Assembly: GCA_037043015.1 (NCBI GenBank)
Contig: CM073322.1
Location: forward strand, 5,529,601 to 5,593,600
DNA from: Bryum argenteum
Taxonomy: Eukaryota > Streptophyta > Bryopsida > Bryales > Bryaceae
Length of the DNA stretch: 64,000 nucleotides
Direction of reading: 5' to 3'
In this document: piece after piece, positions 20,561 through 31,754 of the stretch
Position numbering within the stretch: position 1 is the first letter of the stretch
Layout of the letters: every line of letters starts with the position of its first letter
Notes under the pieces: model-generated
Told to the model about the DNA's origin: nothing
Seen by the model: the letters and a program-made list of their open reading frames with translations, nothing else
Database searches by the model: none
Made by a program: the position numbers and the translations under genes

Positions 20561-22171
20561 CGCATGAAACGGAGGATGCGCTTGCACCTGGAACTTCTAA
20601 GCAATTGGACTTCGCTGCAGAACCACCCAAAGCTGACGAAGCAGCTGCAACTCAAGGAAAAGCATCCGAGAAATAGAAATAGCGCTGGAGAAGAAGATAC
20701 ACATGACGATCCTTTGATCCACAATCTTGCTGGGAAGGTGAACGTATCATCCACCTTCTGGCCGAATCACACTTTGGTGTTGTTTTTATTATGGACTTAA
20801 ATGGAGAGTTCTCTCTCCTGACCATATTTTGTATGGAAGGAATCGGATTTGTAGGTGGATCGACTCAGACACCCATGTATTGTTCAACAACTTTTTTTTC
20901 AGAGAGTCTGGTAGAAGATTGCTCTCACAAACTCTTGCAGGCTGGGCATGATGAGGAACTGGATTGAGTGTTGAGATTTAAAGTGGTGGTGTCAATGTCG
21001 TTGAGGGAGCTGTAATAGTGCTTTTTGTAATACTCTGTAACAGAAGCTAGTGCCGGATGTGTTGTAATTAGCAGAGACTAGTGTGTGTTTGTGGATATTT
21101 CTGTGTACTTTTACACCCGTTTGTCACCCCTTTGGTGACCAATATACACGTAATTATGTGGAGGTTTTTTAGTGTTGAGTTTAAGTTTACAGGTGCCATG
21201 TGGAGTGGGGATGTTACAGGAGTAAGAGGAATATGACACATTTGTCGACATCATTTGTTTACTGCTTAGCAACTGTATGTTGAATACTGTGTGTAAACGC
21301 TGATGAATAGAAGAATGTGCTTTCATCATTAATTATGTGCTGAAAAGGAAGTGGGCTATGTTTAATACACATTGATATGTGCGTAGCTTGGAGATCATTC
21401 TTATAACTAAGAATGAACATCACTAATCATGAACTTCCCTTTATATATAAGAGAGAGAATGAAGGGCTTGGAGAGCACTCTAACACCAATTCTCTCTTGA
21501 TTACTAAGGTCACAGTCTACGCTTGTACTACGTCCTTGAATTTGTAGTTCTGCAGGGATGTGAACTTTGACTCTGGTCGTCAATTATTGTACATGTCTGA
21601 ACGTCTTGATTACTCATGGCATTCTAGAATTTTTAGGTAGAGCATACAATGTAAGATGGTTGTTACGTTTCGGAAACAGCTTAGTTTCGATAATTTCGAT
21701 ATTATGAGCGTTCGAAAGGCGGTTATTTCCTCACCTTGAATGACTGGTCTAATAATAGTTGAATTTGATCATTTTATATCATTTTGAAGTTCTGATTGAA
21801 ATAATCGTTAAAAATGAAATCAGAATTTCAAAGTATATCATGATCAAGGGCATTGTAAAATGTTGGAAAGGATAGCACTTGAGAGAATGGCACTTTGAAA
21901 GTTTCCTGCTGAGAATATTGTGAGACTACCCATCCCACTCCAGGGCATTTGACTGGAGGATTTACATGAATAATTGACTAATTTCCTTTGTTTATCAAAA
22001 GAGGACCTTTTGATTCACAATGAGATTTTCAGAAATGAAAATATGAGCATCGTTTGTGTGCCGCCTAAAAACCACCGCCCCATAAGTTGGCTAAAATCCA
22101 CCACCCCATATGAAGTGGTGAATCACGCACAATTAGTGATTTAAAAAAGCATTATGTGTTTACTGTACAAC
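20561..22171. other. Region between the Agenet gene and the kinase gene
   Basis: It holds the putative 3' UTR of the Agenet gene (including the alternative C-terminal frame to 20,678) and, after about 21,400, AT-rich DNA. No further gene or clear repeat was recognised. Confidence 0.4.
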
Positions 22172-24911
22172 TTAGGCTTGAGGCAGCAAAAGAGGATCCC
22201 AAAAAGTAACCTTGTAGTTATCTCGTTGGTGATTTCCTTTGAAGCACCAATTTATGAAGCCGGCATCTCCGAGAAGAGTGAAATCTCCGTGCTTGAAAAC
22301 ATACACCTGAGCACTGCCGATAGTAAGGTCAGCGATTTTGAGTGTGATGCTACAGTGCGCACACTCCCTGAAGTGCTCCAGGTGTTTGGGGTATACCACC
22401 ATGACGTTGTACTTAGGGAACGCGGATTTAAGGTGGTCCACAATATCTTGCATCATCTGTCCCCGCTCTTCTGTAGTCGGAATTCGTGTGAGGTCGATCT
22501 GCTTGCAAAACGCTTCACAAGCCTTTCTGAGCTCCTTTTTCATACCATCATCAACATCCCCAGTCGCCCGAGACACGGTGAATGTCTTCGTTTGTTTTGA
22601 AATCCACTCCAGATTCATCCCTTCAGAGGTTGGCTCCTGAGGCACCAGAAAAACAATCACAGTCAATAAGAGAGGCAGATATCACACTCCTGAACAAAGT
22701 AGGGAACCCAAGATGAAACTTAATCATCCCCTAACTGTGCCCATGCAGAACAAAGTGTCTAATTCCATCTCTCATGAGCTCTTGAATACATCACTGGAAA
22801 CTTTGAGAAATGGGCTGTATGAACAGAAAGTTATAGAAGTTTAAAGCGAAATTTTTCCTTTCGGCTCTAAGAGGTGAAGACATCCTCAGGACACATACGT
22901 GTAGGACATGGAACGACGCAAACGTGATCTTCTACAGACTCTTCAATATGACATTGGAATAACACACACATGAATTACAACTTCGTCGTGCACTTCAATC
23001 ATCGTCACAATAAGCTGAACAAACATTTCACTGGAAAACAAAATAATTCAGCTAACGAGTTGTGCGCATGCTTACCTCAGGAGCCTCATGCTCATCATCG
23101 CTTGCATTCACAGCAGTTTCCTCATCACTTGCAACTGCAGCAAGCTGATGCTGTTTAGGAGAGCGCAGCTGAGAACGCTCTGTCATCATCCTTGCAATAT
23201 ATGTGTAGCTAGATGGAAGAGCATCTTGAGTCCTTCCCTCCGTGATGACCACCGGTAAGTTCAGAAGCTGGTCATGCTTGAACCTCTCCAGCCTCTCACA
23301 AATATCTGAAAATTTGGGCCTCGCATTATAATTCTCCGCCCAGCACTCTATCAAGAGCTCAGACAACGCTCTGGGACACTCAGAAGGAATCTCCGGCCTT
23401 GTCCCAGTCATCAGCTTCTTGTACAGCTTATTACCAGTCCCAGCGTTTGCATACGGTTGTTCCAAAGACAGAATCGAGTAGCACGTCACAGCGAAGCTGT
23501 AAACATCCGCCCGGAACCACTTCACCCTCTGCTTCCCATGTGCAGGATCCGAAAGATGAGCAGCATCAGAAAACGCCTCCGGAGCTCTATATACCGTCGT
23601 GCCAATATTCTTTGAGGACACGGTGGTGGACTTGGACACTTGAATCTTCGTCCTCGACATCCCAAAGTCCAGCAACTTCACACAGAAGGTGTTGGCGTGC
23701 TTCGTTTTCGAAACAACCACGTTCTGTGGCTTGAGATCACGGTGTGCGATATGCAGGTCGTGCAGGTACAACATCCCACGTGCGATTTGCAGGATGATGT
23801 CAAGCGCTACAAGGATAGGAAAAGGTCGCCCCAGCTTCTTTCTCTTGCCAATCAATTCACCTAAACCCATCTCCATGAGCTCCATCCCAATGACGCACTT
23901 CCGCTCGCCTTCACTCCCACAGCAGAAGAATTTCACTACATTGGCGTGGTTGAGGCTTGCTAGTAGCGCAGCTTCTTTCCTGAAATTGGTATCGTCGTCG
24001 ACATGGAGGAAGAACTTCTTCGCACAAGGGATACCGTTCCATTTGGTGATAAATACACATACACCACCACCGGAACCAATTGGCTCAAGCTGGGCCGCAT
24101 CCCAGGTTGCTCGCAGTTCGGACATAGTCACTCCCAGTAGTGATTCATCATACATGATGCACGCGTCTTCAATGCTGCGGTTTTCGGAGGTCCCTTCAAT
24201 CAGCCTAGCCAGGAGGTATCTTGCAAGGATCTGATCATTCGATGTGCCGGAGCGCTTGGCTAGTTCTTCAAGTCTTTTCTGGAGGGTGTTTTGATCTTCT
24301 AGGACCTCGGCTTGATTTGTTGGGAGGAAAGTTGGGCCATGGCGGAGGTCTTCCACCTCGAGGTTGAGCTCATCAGCTAGGCTGATGGCGTTGGCTAGCT
24401 CGTAGATGACGTTGTAGCATAGCCCGACCTCGAGGAGAATCTCTCGGAAGGCTTCTTCGTTGAGGATCTGTAAGACGGACGCTTTGCACCAGTCGGCTCT
24501 CGAGCACTCTTGCACTAGAAGCTTCGATTTCTCGACGATTCTGTGAAAGTCCTGTAGAGCGGGGCGGAAGGCGGTGGTGGAGGACGCTTCCAATTGGGAG
24601 ACGAGTTCCTGGATGTTGCCGATGGTTTTAAGGAGCTTGGACGAGAGGTCGCGGCACTGCTTCAGCCCGAGGATGGTTCCTCGCGCTGCTGCGACTTGTC
24701 TTGCGATGTATCGAACGCAATCACTGGAGAGGGTCAAGTGATCCGCGTCGTCGGCAGGCGGAGAATCTGTGTTCGTGTCCAATCCAAGCCAGTCCATCAA
24801 CCACGTGATCCAGGCGATCGACATGATTTTCGAGGACAGCGCTCCAATCAACCACGTGATCCAGGCGATCGACATGATTTTCGAGGACAGCGCTCCAATT
24901 GACCGATGCAA
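22172..24911 (-). CDS. TKL-type protein kinase with a fused C-terminal domain of unknown type
   Basis: Two exons on the minus strand, 24911-23076 and 22636-22172, joined in phase 0; 766 residues. Residues 1-45 hold a duplicated hydrophobic 17-mer. Residues about 58-180 are helical with an N-terminal bundle look (HeLo, RPW8 or U-box N-domain-like; inference). The kinase spans about 270-545: GSGGG loop at 279-283, Lys298 in CAKKF, HRDLKPQN at 390-397, DFG at 415-417, APE at 444-446, so all catalytic residues are present. A linker rich in Glu, Asp and Ala follows. Residues 613-766, from the last exon, include CEAFCKQIDLTRIPTTEER, YNVMVVYPKH, FKHGDFTLLGDAGFINWCF and KVTF. That part is homologous to the 132-residue protein at 30.19 kb. 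The kinase call is certain; the role of the C-terminal domain is unknown. Confidence 0.9.
24796..24897. repeat. 51-bp in-frame tandem duplication at the kinase N-terminus
   Basis: Two essentially identical 51-bp units (24796-24846 and 24847-24897) encode IGALSSKIMSIAWITWL twice on the minus strand. The unit length is a multiple of three, so the frame is kept. The identity suggests a recent event. Confidence 0.9.
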
Positions 24912-25730
24912 GGGGATTGTTGCAGGCTTGATCTATGGCTCAGCAGTGGAGCTAAAGTGGATCACCAGCCATCATTAATGTGGTTGTCTGTATCGACCTG
25001 CTACATGGAGTGGAAAAACATTATAATACTGTGGACTAGATTCAACTTGCTGGGCATAGTCAGTATCATAAGAATAGGCGCGTTGATCAATTGTCGGCTG
25101 CACACCTAGCTTATCTGGGCAGCTGCATCTCACAAATTGATGTCGAGCAGACAGAATAGCAGTGGGTTCTGAAACTGTGAGATTTACTACTTGCCTTAAC
25201 TGTATGACTCCATAGCAATTGATCAATAGGCACCCATACAGCTACATAACACTCTTGACACTCTTGAGCAACACGACCTTGCACCAATCTTAGAGTAGAG
25301 AGTCTGGGCAATATCTAGTGTAGATAATGTTGAGTAAACATTAGCACTTAGAGAAGAAGGTCCACGGTCATGCGGCTGAAGGATGTTATGTAGTTGCAGC
25401 TCTTCTGCGGATTTACTGGAGAATTTGATTTTTTACAAAAGAAGGTTATTCATTCTTTGCAGGACTGAACCAACGCACAGTTCGCAACCGCTACAAAATC
25501 CATATCCTCCATAAGCATTTAGGGCTAATTTTCAAATGTGCGGTGGCAAATGAGTTAGGGTAGTCATCAGGCGTATGGGCGTACCTGACTATGCTGCTTC
25601 GATGCGGTATGCTGCCACTCTCCGGCGAGCGGTCTGTGCAGGATTTATTCTATAATCGTGAAATTCTACAAAGCACCGAATCATTCTCCACCGATTTCTC
25701 CTGAAAGTGAGAAAACGTTTCAGAAAGTCA
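24912..25730. other. Upstream region of the kinase gene
   Basis: This should hold the promoter and 5' UTR of the kinase gene, transcribed leftward. No coding frame or clear element was recognised. Confidence 0.4.
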
Positions 25731-26160
25731 CGGGTTGTTGATCGATGGAGGAAGGGCGCGCGGTTGGCGAAACGAGGAGTTGTTGAGAGCAAGATCTTGC
25801 AAAACTACGTGGAGATGATCATTCCGTCACAAATGGAGAGGACTGGACGAAAACAACGTCGCAGACCACACCTACTTAAGCTGCAAATGCACTCGATCTT
25901 CAAGCTCAACACAACCGAATGAACTGATACGACGATAATGAACAGATAGATACAGACACAGAAAGATGAACAGATTCAACTGCATGGAACAGATAAACAG
26001 ATAAAAGAGAATGATGTGGGAACCAGATGCATCGTTGATGGTGTTTTATATTGTTTCTCACTGGGGAATGAAGCCGTACAGAGTACAGACAACTTCTCAT
26101 GTTTGATGATACTTTTTGTCTTTTTCCCTCGAGTTGATGAAGGCGTACAGACAGTACAGT
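25731..26160 (+). repeat. Left arm of the 3.3-kb inverted repeat
   Basis: Matches the right arm in reverse complement. It carries about 35 extra bases after GGCGAAACGAGGAG (about 25,779-25,813) that the right arm lacks; GAG stands on both sides of the extra piece. Confidence 0.8.
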
Positions 26161-26163
26161 ACT

Positions 26164-26360
26164 TGTTTAGTGCAGTGCCCAATATATGAAGTCCTCGTAA
26201 ATGCTACAGATTTTTACTCTGAATCCATTTCTTTACCAACTATATTAGTAATGATCATCTTATTTGAATACTGTAGATAGTTGAGCTCTCAGTAAAAAAT
26301 GGCATCAAGAGTAAAACCTTATAGCATTTACAAGTCATTTACCAGGCGCTACACTGAACA
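26164..26360. mobile_element. Short inverted-repeat element, copy 1 (TGTTTAGTG family)
   Basis: Begins TGTTTAGTGCAGTGCC and ends in the complement, GGCGCTACACTGAACA. The halves are also internally complementary (CGTAAATGCTA near the left, TAGCATTTACAAG near the right). It is about 75-80 percent similar by eye to the copy at 26,945. Confidence 0.65.
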
Positions 26361-26944
26361 TCAATTTGATTGTAGTGAGAAATCCGCATGCAGTCTTTTA
26401 CTAACACATTTGTTTGAAAGGAAATACAGTAAAAAATGGCATCATGAGTAACAGCAGTTGTTGAAAGCGTACAGACATGCAGGTATTCAGTGGATCCAGC
26501 ATATTGAAAAACTTGATTAAATTTGAAAAGATATGCATTGAGTTTCATTCCTATTTTTGCATCTTATTACATGATTTATTTTTACGTACATTGTCATTTG
26601 AGACTCCAACTAGCTTATTTGATCGGAATTGGATGCATGTGCCTTATAATCAAACATTAAAGTCATAATTTGAAATCCCCAATTTCTCAATTTGTTCTTA
26701 ATTATTTGTTGTTCCTTGATTGCCACATTGGTTGTACCTTGTTGGCAGGCACCTTGTTGGCTTTTCACCAATTGATGATGGATTTTGCAATCAAGCACAA
26801 ACTCACACAATCACTTGTCAAATCAACATAGTCCAATCACACACAACTTATATGTTTCTGGTTCTTTATGAGGCTAGGTTCCAATGGTACCTACTAGGTT
26901 GACTGGATTGGTAAACCACACAAGTCACACCACACTAAAATCAA

Positions 26945-27138
26945 TGTTTAGTGTAGTGCCTAGTAAATGACTTGTAAATGCTATAAGTTTTTACTCATAA
27001 TCAAATTTTTTGACAGCTATGTTCATAATGATCATCTTATTTGAATATTATAGATATTTGCGCTCTAAGTAAAAATTGGCATCAAGATTAAAAAACTTAT
27101 AGCAATTACAAGTCCTTTACCAGGTACAACACTAAACA
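26945..27138. mobile_element. Short inverted-repeat element, copy 2 (TGTTTAGTG family)
   Basis: A 194-bp sequence beginning TGTTTAGTGTAGTGCC and ending GGTACAACACTAAACA. It is flanked on both sides by TCAA (26941-26944 and 27139-27142), consistent with a target duplication. Most of its length folds on itself. No coding frame. Confidence 0.75.
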
Positions 27139-27165
27139 TCAATTTTAGTGGACTGTCTAGACGCC

Positions 27166-27536
27166 TTAACCCTTAAACATCTAGCTATACGGATTAGAGC
27201 AGCCCAGTATTGGATCACAACATCTTTTAGACTTGGGCATCATGAATAGGTTACCTTTTTGAACTTGGGCATCATGAATTATCCAATCAATGATGAGCTT
27301 GCAACCTCCTACAAGGTTATGTACAACCCCAACCTACCTACCACAATCCTTTCAAAGCAAAAAATCACTCATACAAATTGTGATTTGAATTCTAAAATTT
27401 CACTTTTTGAATGCATCAAAAGAAGGTGACCAGTTTGACATCAAAATATAAGTGAAAAGTTGAGTACATCGAGAGCTACACATGAGATTTTGTTGAAATA
27501 TGACCCCTCGGGTCACCTTAGGCGTTTAAGGGTTAA
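27166..27536. mobile_element. TTAA-flanked (piggyBac-like) non-autonomous element, 371 bp
   Basis: Left end TTAACCCTTAAACATCTAG; right end GGCGTTTAAGGGTTAA, complement TTAACCCTTAAACGCC. The interior matches the copy at 40,099-40,430 in reverse orientation (for example CTTGGGCATCATGAAT and AAGGTGACCAGTTTGACATC). The first part contains a local duplication of the ACTTGGGCATCATGAAT segment. TTAA plus CCC termini are those of the piggyBac superfamily. Confidence 0.75.
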
Positions 27537-27625
27537 ATGCACAAAAATAGGTGTTCATACCTTAAGGGTTAAATGCACAAAAATAGGCGTTTAAGGGTTA
27601 AATGCACAAAAATAGGTGTTAAACG
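27526..27625. repeat. Tandem repeat of the element edge, three units
   Basis: TTAAGGGTTAAATGCACAAA followed by AATAGG occurs three times, starting near 27526, 27562 and 27591, with spacing of 36 and 29 bp. The repeat begins in the right terminus of the adjacent TTAA-flanked element. Confidence 0.8.
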
Positions 27626-28670
27626 TCCCAGCCTATTTTCAGCAGAAAAGCACATTTTCATAGAAATCGTCATAGATGAAAATGAAGAGAAGCTATTAAG
27701 ATCTCAACCGTACAATCTTGTAGTAGACTTATTGAAGATCACGTAGACCAAAATTTGAGTCATGAGGCCTTATAGATCGGGAGATCATAACATATTAATA
27801 CCAAAAACAAACTGCAAGATTTCATCATTTTCACTTTGAGCTGGAAATGCTACCAATATACCTATTGCAATGAAAAAATCACCAACTAGAAAGATGTTCA
27901 CCTTCATCTTAATAAGTCCTTTACCCAACAAAAATTCATCAAAAAAATTTCTTAGCTCAAATAAAAGCCATGCAATGGTAAAAACTACCGAACATTTTAC
28001 AAAGGAAAAATAGTCCAAAACTAAACCCTTTGCATTCACTTTCATGCCTTATCTTCAAAACATCTTTGATCTTGTTAATGTTTCTACCACTTAGACTAGA
28101 CTCTAATTGGAGGCCATCCCAAAAAATTAAGTTGAAATCCAACGGTTGATGAAGGAGATATAGCTCCTCAAATATAATCCATTTTCTCACTTTTTCTGTT
28201 GACAAAACATCATTGCAAATCCAATAGCAAAATCATTTGGATCAAAAAAATTCTCAAGTCTACAAAGTTGTTAATAATCACCTTAAGATCATGACCATGA
28301 AAAAAAAAATCATGAAAAACTATTTTCGATTTCACATAATTGGCTTGCAATGGTAATAGATGTCCCATGCTTGGAAACACAAAAACAAGAGCTGTCTTCA
28401 CTAAAGTGCGTTCCATTAATCCATACTTTATTGTATGGGCTTGCAAATTTTACAACACAAACCAGACTTGATTTGGAACCTAACCCAAGTAATTTCATCC
28501 AAAACGGACCTGAAATGAAGAAGATATGGCTCTTCAAAGTTGCTGACTTCCATCCGAAATGTCGACATTCGGCGCGTTTTGGGGTTAATCAACTTGAGGG
28601 AAAACGTTTTTTCAAACATGAAAAGTTGTCTGTATGACTTCATTCCCGAGGTAGAAAGAATATAAAACAT
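27626..28670. other. AT-rich spacer with a dispersed repeat
   Basis: The part 27,690-27,920 resembles 51,770-51,970 (shared AGATCTCAACC.TACAATCTTGTA, GACTTATTG, ATGTTCACCTTCAT-like end). Near 28,600-28,670 a second unit of the right-arm minisatellite (AACATGAAAAGTTGTCTGTA) appears. No coding frame was recognised. Confidence 0.5.
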
Positions 28671-29070
28671 CAGTACTGTCTGAACGCCGTAATCAACTCG
28701 AGGGAATAAGTAATTTCAAACATGAAGAGTTGTCTGTACGGCTTCATTCCCTAGGGAGAAACAATATAAAACACCATCAGCGATGCAGTGCGACTTTGTC
28801 AGTGCGTTCCCACATCATTCTCTTTTCATTCAGTAGTATCTGTTCCATGCAGTTGAATCTGTTCATCTTTCTGTGTCTGTATCTATCTGTTCATTATCGT
28901 CGTAATTATCAGTTCATTTGGTTGTGTTGAGCTTGAAGATCGAGTGCATTTGCAGCTTAAATAGGTGTGGTCTGCGACGTTGTATTCGTCCAGTCCTCTC
29001 CATTTGTGACGGAATGATCATCTCCTCGTTTCGCCAACCGCACGCCCTTCCTCCATCGATCAACAACCCG
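28671..29070 (-). repeat. Right arm of the 3.3-kb inverted repeat
   Basis: Reverse complement of the left arm. Its inner side contains a repeat of about 100 bp (TACAGACAACT...CATGTTTGAAA...CTCGAGTTGAT in complement), of which the left arm keeps one unit and this side about two. Confidence 0.8.
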
Positions 29071-30188
29071 CGCAACAACAGGTGCGTAGAATCTGAGTTA
29101 TCCATGTTTGAAGTAGCTAGAACTTGATTAAATTGTAATGTATGTATCCTAAAAGTTGGAGCAAATGACCAGTTTCGACTTCTCAAAGGATCAGTGTCCT
29201 TGTATTCTTTGAGGATGAAGTACCGACAGAGAATTTTATTCAGGTCCACTTGTTACTTAATGGATCCGGACCTGAATTGCATCTGGGATCCATTTTTAGT
29301 TAAACTTGCACTCGAAATTAGCCTCTCGTCACTTCTGACAGCAGCTCTTTGGAGAGCTGCATGCAGTTCCACACGGAATTTTTTTGTAAATTTTTTCCTC
29401 GACGTTATACCTTTTTTTTTGTGTGTGCTGCACTTGTTTGAAATTTGAAATTGAAACAACGGCGCCACTGCCAACAAGACAGGACGATAGGTCACACAAG
29501 TGAAGAGAACCTTGAGATGCCCAAGTATGAAGAGAACCTTGAAATGTGAAGTTCTCATTTCAAGTGGTCTGCTAGCTTTGCATCTTGTGTGTAGCCGCTT
29601 TCTAACCTATTTCCCGTAGGCTTATGGATGGAATGAAGCACCGACACTTTATTCACGCCGGCCCCAGTCTGGGGACTGGAGTTATTTGTCTTGTGTGGCC
29701 TATTTGCACTTGCAGCACTACCTTGAACACGACAAATAGAGTATACTTGCCCTGTACCCCTGCTTCATTTGACGTTGTCCTATCTGGAAGTATGTGAATT
29801 AACGGTTGCCTGTACTTGGATTTGAAAAGTTACTATATAGCCTGGTTGATTTGCTAAGATGACTTCCTCTTCGGTCCTTTCTTGTCGATCAGTCGAGATC
29901 ATGCGCTGATCGAGGCGGACTGACCTCACCTTACGAGATATATCAAAGGGTGAACCTTGCCAACAGATTTCTACAATATGCAGAGATGTAATATGTCGAT
30001 TGTTGTAATGAATATACAGATCATGTACATTTGTCTTACAGTCTACAGACATGAGGTTCGGATCGGGGGAACTTGTGGACAAGTTTCCAGGGTTTCTCTG
30101 ATCGTTGGGTACTCTTTGTACCGCTCAGGCCGGTATTACGCTAGTTGATTGCGTGTGGCGATTTGCAGAAATCTCATCCGGCACCATC
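29071..30188. other. Upstream region of the free-standing domain gene
   Basis: No coding frame recognised. A pyrimidine-poor acceptor-like TTTGCAG at about 30,164-30,170, just before the ATG, suggests a 5' UTR intron. Confidence 0.35.
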
Positions 30189-30587
30189 ATGTCGTTCGCT
30201 GTGAGCGAGGCGTCTGGCCCGGACGGAAGCTTGACTTCGGGACTGAAGAGCGCTTGTGAGGAGTTTTGTGAGCAGCTCCCTCTCACGGACAGAATCCCGA
30301 CCGACGAAGAGCGGGAGAATCTCAACAAAAGAGCTGTCGACCACCTGTTGGCTAAGTACCCCGAGTACAACGTCATGGTGGTGTTGCCGGATCACGAGAA
30401 GGACTTTCAGGAGTGTACCAGCATCAAGCTAACGTTTTCTAATGACTTTGGGCAACAGACGGTTAGCATCTATGTGTTCAAGAGAGGGACATTTACTCTG
30501 CGTGGTGACGGCGGCTACATAAATTGGGCCTTCGGTGGAAACTTTGAGAGGGACGACAAAACTGTCACCTTCTCTGATCGTACATGA
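30189..30587 (+). CDS. Free-standing paralogue of the kinase C-terminal domain, 132 aa
   Basis: A single-exon frame of 133 codons; the ATG at 30189 follows CACCATC and begins MSFAVSEASG. An in-frame extension upstream to 30105 lacks similarity and is probably UTR. Conserved points shared with the kinase tail: LKSACEEFCEQL, RIPTDEER, VDHL, YNVMVVLPDH, FQECTSIKLTF, YVFKRGTFTL and GDGGYINWAFGGNFERD with VTF near the end. It is predicted to be a small soluble alpha/beta protein without signal peptide. The two sequences are roughly 40-45 percent identical by eye. I do not recognise a named family. A stand-alone copy beside a kinase fusion suggests partners, competitors, or an ancestral source of the domain (inference). 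Confidence 0.8.
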   Translation: MSFAVSEASGPDGSLTSGLKSACEEFCEQLPLTDRIPTDEERENLNKRAVDHLLAKYPEYNVMVVLPDHEKDFQECTSIKLTFSNDFGQQTVSIYVFKRGTFTLRGDGGYINWAFGGNFERDDKTVTFSDRT

Positions 30588-31719
30588 GAAGTGTGGTTTC
30601 ACAGTAATGACGCCATAATGTCGCTAGAGACGTAGTTGGATCAGGCTGCCATTTTCAGAATTCTTGACTTTGCAAGCAATCTGTATTCAGTCTCTGGTTT
30701 TAACTTGGAGGATTCTATATTTGTGGAGATTCGTGTACTTTTTCGTTGATCTATTTGAGTTTTAAAGTTTTATTAGAGTGGCACGTTGGGGATGAGTACA
30801 GCTATAAGTACATGTGAAGCTTTGAGGCTCTTGTTTTCAAGCAGGCAAAGACGTGCGGATCATTCACCATTCTGCACAAGCTGGGTAATACGCTTGGACA
30901 CTATCAATTTGAGCACTTTGTAAAATAATTTAGTTTTGCCACCCTCCCTCATAGCCCTCTTTAGATTGATGACCCTGCAACACTTCTTCACTTCTCCAAG
31001 TGTTAAAATTTGCTAAACAAACTTCGTTAAACATTGTTTGTGGTTGGAGGATCCGACCATGTTGAAATGGCGGAGTGTCATCTTTGCTTAAGTCCGTCAT
31101 GCGGAATACTGAGGAGTCAATTTCAGATTTGTTCTGACTTCACTAAGTCATAGAACATGAAATAGGCGTGAGTGCTTCTTACTACTTACACCCTATTAAG
31201 CCTCATTTTTGCCTGTAGTGAAATAAATACTGGCTTGGAGGCAATATCGAGCAGCATGATCCTTGCGACAAGCAATTCTGTGAGTGCACCACAAGGATCG
31301 TTTAATCGCCAGACCTTCCCCTTCCCCTCCCTTCCGTCTACACTACAGTTGACATTTAGTGGATGGGCACAAATAGTATAATCACCATAGTACTAAATAT
31401 TTATGTTTAGTGTAGTGATACAAATAGTGTACCCTAGTATCACTACTAGAAAATTCGGTGTCCAAATCAACATGAAAACGTTGAAATTTTCAGTTGTTGA
31501 TATTATCTGTTGATTCGGTCAAGCATAATTTATTTTTTTATTATATTAAAATTAAAACAACTAGGTGAGACCCACCTCAAACCCAACCTTTGCAGAAGTA
31601 GGGCCCACCCCGAACTCCTCCAATGCCCTAATTTGCCTTGTAAAAACGTTTTTTTTTTTTTCAAAATTTTTTTTTGCACTATTTCATGCAGGTATTTTTC
31701 TACATGTAGAAAAAATTTC

Positions 31720-31754
<35 letters not shown>

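Larger units (their letters stand above)
25731..29070. mobile_element. 3.3-kb structure bounded by 400-bp inverted arms
   Basis: The segment 25731-26160 is matched in reverse complement by 28671-29070 over about 395 aligned bases, with many substitutions but long identical stretches (for example around ATGATCATTCCGTCACAAAT). The outer ends are the CGGGTTGTTGATCGATGGAG motif and its complement. The spacer contains other repeats and no gene. It resembles a foldback-type element or an old inverted duplication. It separates the kinase gene and the gene for the free-standing paralogous domain. Confidence 0.7.

Noticed and set aside
20281..20754. A 157-codon minus-strand frame opposite the Agenet tail
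   Set aside because: It is the complement of a Lys/Glu-rich coding region, Ser/Leu/Phe-rich as expected for such a shadow, and has no family resemblance.
23399..24234. Long + strand frames inside the kinase locus
   Set aside because: They are antisense shadows of the kinase exon, which carries all catalytic motifs in order.
31441..31465. A lone CACTACTAGAAAA motif as the end of a CACTA element
   Set aside because: No matching TTTTCTAGTAGTG end was found downstream within the region examined, so an element could not be delimited.
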